Origin: Planctomycetales bacterium
Lineage (GTDB): Bacteria > Planctomycetota > SZUA-567
Reading direction: 5' to 3'
NCBI GenBank assembly: GCA_025997475.1
Contig: BNUQ01000036.1
Span: 1 to 20,385 of the forward strand
DNA length: 20,385 bases
How positions within the stretch are numbered: position 1 is the stretch's first letter; every line of letters starts with the position of its first letter. A model generated the notes under the pieces. It had not been told where the DNA came from. It saw only the letters and a program-made list of their open reading frames with translations, and did no database searches. The translations under genes were made by a program, and so were the position numbers. This document shows positions 15,511 to 20,385 of the stretch, piece by piece.

Positions 15511-16227
15511 ATGAGACCGTTGTCGCTGACTAATTTCATCAAAGAATTTTCCGCCTTTGACGACCGCGAGGCGGCGAACTGGACTTACATCGTCGATGGC
15601 GACGCGCCCTATCCGGCGACGATTAACGTGTTGTCGGAAAAAACCGACAGCGTGCTAAACAAATTCGCCGCCCGCGTAACGCGGCTGATGGCGGGCGAAA
15701 TGTCCATCGTCGCCGGCGCGATGGACACCATTTCCCTGCCGTCGATTGTGGCGCGGATTTTACTGCACAAAAGCATCGAGGGCGAAACGTTGTTGCAAGT
15801 TACGGCGCAAATTCAGCGCGCGGAGCGCGTCGGGGCGCTCGGTAAAATCACCGCCAAAGTCAAATCGCTCTACCGGACGTTCCGCGCGGTGGACCGCATT
15901 TTCGCCGAGCAGGCGGCGGAGCGCAATCCGACGGCGTGGAACCAATGGTACGCCGAATTTGACGAAGGCGTAACCTTGCGCGGGCTGAACTGCCGCGGCG
16001 TGGATTTGTCGAATTTTGATTTGTGCGCCGCCAATTTAATCGACTGCAATCTGACCAACGCCAATCTCAGCCACGCCAATTTATCGGGCGCGGATTTAAG
16101 CCGGTGTCGCCTCGACGGGGTCTCGGTGGACGGTACGGATTTATTCGGCGCGAAAATGCACCGCCGCTATGAGCCGCTCATCGACGCCAGCGGCTTGCTC
16201 GAACGCGAAAGCGTCAGTTGGGTGTAA
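15511..16227 (+). CDS. Pentapeptide-repeat protein with helical N-terminal domain
   Basis: A 238-residue cytosolic protein of unknown function. Residues 1-145 are predicted mostly helical and unassigned. Residues of roughly 150-215 are a short run of pentapeptide repeats of the A(D/N)LXX type (LRGLNCRGVDLSNFDL, then CNLTNANLSHANLSGADLSR, then LDGVSVDGTDLFGAKM), enough for about two to three coils of a right-handed beta-helix. No signal peptide or membrane segment. The ATG at 15511 is preceded by TTTTGGGG at slightly long spacing, so the start is probable but not certain. Pentapeptide proteins include DNA-gyrase mimics, but those have much longer repeats; a protein-interaction module is the safer reading. 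It is followed by a repeat-filled gap before the sigma-like gene. Confidence 0.75.
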   Translation: MRPLSLTNFIKEFSAFDDREAANWTYIVDGDAPYPATINVLSEKTDSVLNKFAARVTRLMAGEMSIVAGAMDTISLPSIVARILLHKSIEGETLLQVTAQIQRAERVGALGKITAKVKSLYRTFRAVDRIFAEQAAERNPTAWNQWYAEFDEGVTLRGLNCRGVDLSNFDLCAANLIDCNLTNANLSHANLSGADLSRCRLDGVSVDGTDLFGAKMHRRYEPLIDASGLLERESVSWV

Positions 16228-16232
16228 GCGTT

Positions 16233-16451
16233 GTCCACGAATTTTCACGCATTAGACGAATTAACCCGAATTTTTGTTTCTCACCGAGGCACAGAGACAC
16301 AGCGTTCCACCGAGAGAAAAAGAAATTATTTAACGCTTTATTTTTTTTTCTCTCTCTGTGCCGCTGTGGCTCGGTGATAAATCTCTGGCTCTTAATTTGG
16401 AAAGCCCGTTCGCTTCGCTCGGTTTCGTGAAAATTGGTGTAATTCGTGGAC
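16233..16451. repeat. Nested inverted repeat between pentapeptide and sigma-like genes
   Basis: The outer arms are GTCCACGAATT (16233-16243) and AATTCGTGGAC (16441-16451). The inner arms start TCACCGAGGCACAGAGAC (from 16281) and end GTGCCGCTGTGGCTCGGTGA (to 16377), an imperfect stem of about 22 bp. The centre is T-rich. No protein is supported; the frame open across this region has no coding character. The sequence extends almost to the sigma-like gene start at 16562. Confidence 0.7.
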
Positions 16452-16561
16452 TAATCTCTCGCTCTTGGCGGCGACGAACAACGCGGTTAAAAACCGCCGA
16501 CTGCCGCCTATTCCGCCCCGTCATTGACGTTGGCAAGGGTGAAATTAAACTTCGACACATT

Positions 16562-17446
16562 ATGGCTGAGCCCCCCCTCGAACTCCTTACCGACGAACAA
16601 TTGGCGGCGCAATGTCGCGACGGCATCGAACTTGCCGAGCGCGAATTGCTCGGTCGCTATATGCCGGCGATTTACTGGTTGCCGCACCGCGTCTTGGGCG
16701 TGCCGGAAGAAGAATTGTCCGGCTTTCTACTGTTCGCCATCGAAAAAATCCGCGAGCGCGACACGCTCGGCAAATTTGAGCCGACGCGCGGCGCCAAGTT
16801 CAGCACTTGGCTTAGTATGGTCATCCGCAATCTATATCTCGACTATTTGCGCGCCCGTCCCAACGAAATTATCGTGCAGGGGCTTGAGCCGCAAATGTTG
16901 GACGAGCAGTTCGCCGCGCCGGAGCGCCGTCAGCGCCGCGCCGAATTGTTGGAAAAAATGCAACTTAAATGCCGCGTAACGTTCAAACTTTTGCTCTGCG
17001 ATTCGTTTCAACTTTCCGCCGAGGATTTGGCGTGGATTGCGCAAGAGAGCGGGCGGTCGCTCATTGACACGGCACGGGAAATCGCCCGCATGGAAGAGCG
17101 GTTGCAGGACGAGGAAAAACGTATCACCGCGCGTTACGACCAACTGTCGCGCGCCTATTACCGCAAAAGTTTTTACGAGCGGCAAATTAAAGACCTCGAA
17201 AAACAAACCGAGCGCCCGCACACCGACCACAACGCGAAATTGGAAAAATTGCGCCGTCTGGCGGAAAAACGGCAGGCGGAATACGACGCGCTGTCGTTTG
17301 AGTTGTCCGGCATCGGCGGCATCGTTACCGCGCCGTATAAAGAATTGGCGACCCTGCTGAAAACGCCGGAAGGAACGCTGGCAAGCAACATCAGCCGCTG
17401 TCGCTCCGGCGCGGCGGACATTTTGCGCCGGATACGGAACAATTAA
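16562..17446 (+). CDS. Sigma-70-like regulator with coiled-coil insertion
   Basis: A 294-residue protein. Residues of about 24-100 match sigma-70 region 2: ELLGRYMPAIYWLPHRVLG, a helix with LLFAIEKIRERD, and the region 2.4-like FSTWLSMVIRNLYLDYLRAR. The C-terminus (about 255-290) ends in a helix-turn-helix resembling region 4 (YKELATLLKTPEGTLASNIS followed by RCRSGAADILR). Between them, residues of roughly 170-250 form a long charged coiled coil (ARMEERLQDEEKRITARYDQ and KDLEKQTERPHTD) that ordinary ECF sigmas lack. The upstream frame extends to 16358 through repeat DNA, so the ATG at 16562 (MAEPPLEL) is preferred although its ribosome-binding site is weak. The stop TAA (17444-17446) is part of the heptamer array. 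A zinc-finger anti-sigma-like gene lies 390 bp downstream. Confidence 0.7.
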   Translation: MAEPPLELLTDEQLAAQCRDGIELAERELLGRYMPAIYWLPHRVLGVPEEELSGFLLFAIEKIRERDTLGKFEPTRGAKFSTWLSMVIRNLYLDYLRARPNEIIVQGLEPQMLDEQFAAPERRQRRAELLEKMQLKCRVTFKLLLCDSFQLSAEDLAWIAQESGRSLIDTAREIARMEERLQDEEKRITARYDQLSRAYYRKSFYERQIKDLEKQTERPHTDHNAKLEKLRRLAEKRQAEYDALSFELSGIGGIVTAPYKELATLLKTPEGTLASNISRCRSGAADILRRIRNN

Positions 17447-17536
17447 CAATTAACAATTAACAATTAACAATTAACAATTAAGAATTAGGAATTAAGAATT
17501 AAGAATTAAGAACTAAGAACTAAGAATTAAGAATTT
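17439..17536. repeat. Heptanucleotide array, 14 units
   Basis: Six units of ACAATTA are followed by eight variants of consensus RGAAYTW (AGAATTA, GGAATTA, AGAACTA and others), in perfect 7-bp register for 98 bp. The first unit crossing supplies the TAA stop of the sigma-like gene. It is the longest array in the window and the only 3' array with no neighbouring MITE-like element other than the different repeat at 17571. Confidence 0.9.
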
Positions 17537-17570
17537 TGGAGTTTGGTTAGAGTTGTTTCCCAATGCGGTT

Positions 17571-17751
17571 GCTCTATTCAATTGCCACGCGCTTTAGCGC
17601 GTGGTTAGCGTTCACTCTAAAAACGGGCTTTAGCCCAAACAAAGATTTGGCTAAAGCCGATGGTATGAGACCACATTTTTATTTTGGGCTAAAGCCCTTT
17701 TATTTTTTGACCGTCCACCACGCCTTAAAAGGCGTGGCAATTGAATAGAGC
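17571..17751. mobile_element. Structured repeat with 20-bp perfect inverted ends (181 bp)
   Basis: The ends GCTCTATTCAATTGCCACGC (17571-17590) and its exact reverse complement (17732-17751) bound a non-coding element full of hairpins. These are CCACGCGCT/AGCGCGTGG (17585-17604), GGGCTTTAGCCC, GGCTAAAGCC, GGGCTAAAGCCC, and CCACGCCTT/AAGGCGTGG (17718-17737). Several hairpins share the core GCTTTAGC or GCTAAAGC. There is no transposase. No clear target duplication is visible at its edges. Confidence 0.8.
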
Positions 17752-17838
17752 GTCCCAGATTTTTCTCCGCGTGCTTTCGTGAGATGCTTTATTTTTTAAG
17801 TTTGGCAACAACGCCAATAATTCACCGGTAAAAAAATT

Positions 17839-18606
17839 ATGCCGCTGGCTGTGTCTATCGAAGAATTGTCGCGTTACATCGACGGCGAGGTGTCGTCGGA
17901 CGAGCAACTCGACCTTGAACGCCGGCTCCTCACCTGTCCGGCGGGCGGGCAGATTCTGGACCGTCTGCGCGACGCGATGTTAGAAATCGGTTTGGCGTTG
18001 TTGGAGCAACGGATGTTGCCGGAAAACGCGCCGACCGACCATTGTTTGACGGACGACCAGTTGGTGCGGCTGGCGGACAACGCGCTGACGCCGGCGGAAT
18101 TGCCGCTTGTCGAAACGCACGTCGCGGCGTGTCCGCATTGCACGCGGCGGGTGTTGGAAACGACGCGCGCGGCGGTAACGGTCGATGCGGCGAATTGGCG
18201 CGAATTGCCGGAAAATCTCCGCGACGACCCGCGTCTGGCGCCGCTGAAAAACGTCAAGCCCAAACCGCGCAAAATGGAATACGCCAACATCAAGAAAAAG
18301 AAATTCACCGGTCGTTTGCGCGGCAACGTGCAGGAAGAATTTTTCAATGCCAACGGCTATCTGTTGAAATTGACCATTCGTCCGCAAATCGGCGATTTTG
18401 CCAATATCGAAGTGCTGGTGATGCACGGCGAAAAACCGCGCTCGCAGGAAGAGGTGCTGGTTACGTCGTCGGAACAAACCACGCCGATTTTTCGCGGCTC
18501 GACGTCGCTCGACGGGCGCGTGCTGGTGCGCCGCCTGCGCGCCGGCGTCTATTTCATTTCGTTGGTGTCGGCGCGCCTCGAAGCCGAAATCGCGATTGAC
18601 CGGTAA
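17839..18606 (+). CDS. Zinc-finger anti-sigma-like protein
   Basis: A soluble 255-residue protein without membrane segments. It has two tandem modules of the anti-sigma zinc-finger (zf-HC2) type. The first (residues 7-45, LSRYIDGEVSSDEQLDLERR) keeps only one cysteine and is degenerate. The second (68-110) has the metal-ligand pattern HVAACPHC (His94, Cys98, Cys101) after DDQLVRLADNALTPAEL. Residues of about 155-255 form a beta-rich domain (SLDGRVLVRRLRAGVYFISL), similar in style to the carbohydrate-binding or regulatory beta-sandwich found at the ends of such proteins. In this setting it probably binds the sigma-like protein encoded upstream. The ATG at 17839 has no clear ribosome-binding site, so the start is less sure than the frame. 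Confidence 0.7.
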   Translation: MPLAVSIEELSRYIDGEVSSDEQLDLERRLLTCPAGGQILDRLRDAMLEIGLALLEQRMLPENAPTDHCLTDDQLVRLADNALTPAELPLVETHVAACPHCTRRVLETTRAAVTVDAANWRELPENLRDDPRLAPLKNVKPKPRKMEYANIKKKKFTGRLRGNVQEEFFNANGYLLKLTIRPQIGDFANIEVLVMHGEKPRSQEEVLVTSSEQTTPIFRGSTSLDGRVLVRRLRAGVYFISLVSARLEAEIAIDR

Positions 18607-18632
18607 AGAATAACTCCGAGCGGATAGATAAA

Positions 18633-18866
18633 ATGCAACCGGTAAAAGGTTACGGTTGCGGACTGGATTTTGAGCTACACAACTTGGAAATCGACCACAT
18701 CATTCCGCAGGCAAAAGGCGAATCTGACCGCCCGATGGAATACCTGCGGGTGAAAAAAATGAAACCCGCGAAAAGATGCTCAATAATCAAGTATTTTGGG
18801 GAGAATAAAAACGGATACCAACATGGTGACGCAGACAACGTTTCGCAATACGCTTTACACGAATGA
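18633..18866 (+). pseudogene. HNH endonuclease remnant
   Basis: A 77-codon frame that keeps pieces of an HNH nuclease. CGLDFELHNLEIDHIIPQAKG is the family's first Cys region followed by the catalytic DH. The frame then jumps directly to SDRPMEYLRVKK. In intact relatives the expected text between these is a segment with NLQLLCxxCNxxKG, carrying the second zinc-binding pair and the last HNH residue, followed by DRPMEYL. That segment is missing, consistent with a deletion between two KG-encoding stretches. The N-terminal part of the usual protein is absent as well. The remaining tail is unrelated sequence. It should be inactive. It lies between the anti-sigma-like gene and ilvH. Confidence 0.65.
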
Positions 18867-18905
18867 TAATCCGTATGTTCTTTATTCGTAATTTCAGGTG
18901 CGCCG

Positions 18906-19379
18906 ATGAAGCACACGATTTCCGTTTTAGTGAGCAATGAGCCGGGGGTGTTGGCGCGGGTGGCGGGGTTGTTTAGCGCCCGCGGCTTTAACATCGCGTC
19001 GCTTGCCGTCGGCGAAACGGAAAATCCGTCGCTCAGCCGGATGACCATCGTCGTAACCGGCGACGACGCGATTTTAGAGCAAGTCCGCAAACAATTGAGC
19101 AAACTCATCGATACGATAAAAGTGCAGGATTTGTCCGACGCCGCCATCACGGCGCGGGACGTGTTGCTCGTCAAGGTCAACGCGGCGCCGGAAAAACGCG
19201 CCGAAATTCTCGCGGTGGCGCAGGCGTTTGTCGCGAGAATTTTGCATCTTGCGGAAAAGCGGATGATTCTCGAACTCACCGGCGACGAAGACCAAATCGC
19301 GCGCTTCCTCACCGTCTTGCGCCCCTACGGCATCGTCGAGGTCTCCCGCGCCGGTCGCATCGCAATGGCGCTGGATTAG
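18906..19379 (+). CDS. ilvH: Acetolactate synthase small (regulatory) subunit
   Basis: A 157-residue regulatory subunit of acetohydroxyacid synthase, which catalyses the first common step of valine, leucine and isoleucine synthesis. The subunit activates the catalytic IlvB/IlvI subunit and confers feedback inhibition. Residues 1-75 form the ACT domain with the family signature NEPGVLARVAGLFSARGFNI, then SLAVGETENPSLSRMTIVV. The C-terminal domain (80-157) contains the typical ARDVLLVKVNA, a variant of the usual RELLLVKV, and ends LRPYGIVEVSRAGRIAM. The ATG at 18906 follows AGGTG at good spacing. Length is normal. The catalytic subunit gene, usually directly upstream, is not in the window; instead an HNH remnant lies there, which suggests rearrangement. 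Confidence 0.95.
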   Translation: MKHTISVLVSNEPGVLARVAGLFSARGFNIASLAVGETENPSLSRMTIVVTGDDAILEQVRKQLSKLIDTIKVQDLSDAAITARDVLLVKVNAAPEKRAEILAVAQAFVARILHLAEKRMILELTGDEDQIARFLTVLRPYGIVEVSRAGRIAMALD

Positions 19380-19448
19380 AGCAATTAACCACATCGTCAA
19401 AGATTTTCGCGACGTGGTGATGCATAAACATAGAGACAGGTTGTATCA

Positions 19449-19850
19449 ATGACAAACCAAGAAAAATATGAATATTGGCTTGAATATGCCGAGTATGATT
19501 TGCAAACTGCCGCCGCAATGTTGGCGAGCGGACGTTGGTTGTATGTCGTTTTTATGTGTCAACAAGCACTTGAAAAATTAGTGAAAGGACTTTATTTACT
19601 GTATGTTGATGATAACGTGCCTAAATTACACAATATCGGTAATTTGCTGTCAAAATTTGCCGACCGGATACCGGAACCGGTTACCGATGAAAAATATCAA
19701 CTGTTTGAGCGATTGTCGTCGTATTATTTGAATGCCCGCTATCCGGCATACAGAGATAAATTAAGTAAAATCACCGATGAAAACTCGGCAAAACTGTTAT
19801 TTGAACAATCCAAGGAGGCGTTCAAATGGTTATTGACCCTCAAACCTTGA
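19449..19850 (+). CDS. HEPN-domain protein (probable toxin of HEPN/MNT pair)
   Basis: A 133-residue all-helical protein of the HEPN family. It shows the family order: WLEYAEYDLQTAAAMLASG, then the conserved FMCQQALEKLVKGLYLL helix, then HNIGNLL, and the C-terminal YYLNARYP. In HEPN/MNT modules the HEPN protein is typically the toxin, often an RNase, and the nucleotidyltransferase neutralises it by modification or binding. The canonical RX4-6H RNase motif is not evident here (no His follows the RYP arginine), so nuclease activity is uncertain. It overlaps the downstream MNT gene by 25 bases. The pair is clearly more AT-rich than neighbouring genes, which supports horizontal acquisition. Confidence 0.88.
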   Translation: MTNQEKYEYWLEYAEYDLQTAAAMLASGRWLYVVFMCQQALEKLVKGLYLLYVDDNVPKLHNIGNLLSKFADRIPEPVTDEKYQLFERLSSYYLNARYPAYRDKLSKITDENSAKLLFEQSKEAFKWLLTLKP

Positions 19851-20164
19851 ATGATAAACTCACAAGTTATATTGCCGATGTTAAAGGAATTATCCCCATC
19901 GACAAGGTTTATCTTTACGGTTCGTATGCCAAAGGCACGCCCCACGAGTGGAGCGATGTTGACGTATGTTTTTTCTCCCAGTATTTTATGGGAAAAAAGA
20001 CCGTTGATATTGTCTGCGACCTTTTGGCGATTGCCCGTAAATATAACCCCGATATTTGCTTTGAACCCAATGCTTTTCCAACCGCCGAACTTGAAAACGA
20101 TAATCCCTTTGTCAAAGAAGTTTTGCGAACCGGCAAAGAGATTACCGTTGCGGTATCGAAATAA
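19826..20164 (+). CDS. MNT-type nucleotidyltransferase (probable antitoxin)
   Basis: A 112-residue minimal nucleotidyltransferase of the pol-beta superfamily. The active-site motif is intact: GSYAKGTPHEWSDVDV, with Gly32-Ser33 and the metal-binding Asp44 and Asp46. The later acidic position lies in DICFEPNAFP (Asp76 or Glu80). The start ATG at 19826 sits inside the end of the HEPN gene and is preceded by AAGGAGG at ideal spacing, a translationally coupled arrangement. In studied systems the MNT partner blocks its HEPN toxin by AMPylation or by complex formation. No other gene follows closely. Confidence 0.9.
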   Translation: MVIDPQTLNDKLTSYIADVKGIIPIDKVYLYGSYAKGTPHEWSDVDVCFFSQYFMGKKTVDIVCDLLAIARKYNPDICFEPNAFPTAELENDNPFVKEVLRTGKEITVAVSK

Positions 20165-20385
20165 GCGGCAACCTAATATATGTCGGCATTATGCCTTTCC
20201 CCAACTTTGGTGAATGACGATAAAAGGATTTGGGGCTGGCATAGATAATTGACAATATTTGGGTTAGTGGATACGCTTTTCGTGCGTGAAAATACGGCAT
20301 TCGCGCCTGACTTCGGCGCAGACAAAAAAGTTACTCGATTTTTTCATCGCCGGAGCCACCGCCAGAACGGCGGCAACGGTGGTCG
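20165..20385. other. Terminal region without a supported gene
   Basis: These 220 bases follow the MNT stop. On the minus strand a frame from the window edge ends in SGGGSGDEKIE and a stop at about 20333, and could be the C-terminus of a gene lying outside the window, but it is too short to call. TTGACA at 20249-20254 has only a poor -10 (TACGCT) at 17-bp spacing. Nothing else is evident. Confidence 0.2.

Noticed and set aside
17439..17536. Heptamer array as a CRISPR array
   Set aside because: Units are 7 bp with no spacers, and no cas gene is present.
19383..19420. Terminator after ilvH
   Set aside because: An imperfect ACCAC-TCG/CGA-GTGGT stem is present but is not followed by a T tract.
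20249..20277. Sigma-70 promoter TTGACA-17-TACGCT
   Set aside because: The -10 matches only three of six consensus bases and no gene start follows in the window.
1..20385. tRNA or rRNA genes
   Set aside because: No cloverleaf-like sequence with conserved T-loop bases and no rRNA segment was recognised on either strand.

Overview
The window is bacterial. It mixes core housekeeping genes (mutS, dnaE, lysS, ilvH) with accessory genes and an unusually dense load of non-coding repeats. Most genes are GC-rich with long A/T runs between them. Two parts are clearly more AT-rich and may be acquired: the small gene near 2.5-2.7 kb and the HEPN/MNT pair near 19.4-20.2 kb. Signal peptides and a FlgT/LPP20-like secreted protein suggest a Gram-negative-type envelope. 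I cannot assign a phylum; the style of the hairpin repeats is compatible with PVC-group or similar environmental bacteria, but that is only an impression.

Layout. 1-740: the 5' part of an IS110-family transposase (minus strand, cut by the window edge), with a strongly structured non-coding region upstream of it that could hold a bridge-RNA-like transcript. 741-1967: an AAA/DUF4143 ATPase. 1980-2460: REP-like inverted repeats. 2460-5068: a small AT-rich gene, a secreted FlgT/LPP20-like protein, a 230-bp nested inverted repeat, and a second secreted-protein gene broken by one in-frame TAA. 5239-9464: mutS, then an FHA-GAF-degenerate HD protein, both on the minus strand. 10008-13556: dnaE (plus), convergent with lysS (minus, 13864-15357). 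15511-18606: a pentapeptide-repeat protein, an atypical sigma-70-like protein with a coiled-coil insertion, and a zinc-finger anti-sigma-like protein. 18633-18866: an HNH nuclease remnant. 18906-19379: ilvH. 19449-20164: a HEPN/MNT pair that looks like a toxin-antitoxin module. The last 220 bases hold no gene I can support.

The most striking feature is a repeat system around the replication and repair genes. Three short elements (7894-8079, 9652-9812, 13619-13803) share inverted ends AGACCTGTTCGAYAACC and are each bounded by a 3-bp ATT duplication. They are transposase-free (MITE-like). Two of them are about 88% identical and differ most in a hairpin whose pairing is kept by compensatory changes. 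Those two are each flanked by inverted arrays of a 7-bp tandem repeat whose sequence differs between the two loci but matches between the two sides of a locus. Heptamer arrays abut or contain the stop codons of five genes (mutS, the FHA gene, dnaE, lysS, the sigma-like gene). In lysS and the sigma-like gene the stop codon is itself part of the array.

Functionally, mutS and dnaE serve replication fidelity and lysS translation. The sigma-like and zinc-finger genes may form a regulatory pair. The HEPN/MNT pair is a probable self-contained toxin-antitoxin unit. Apart from HEPN/MNT, whose genes overlap, no clear multi-gene operon is visible, because repeats occupy most intergenic gaps.
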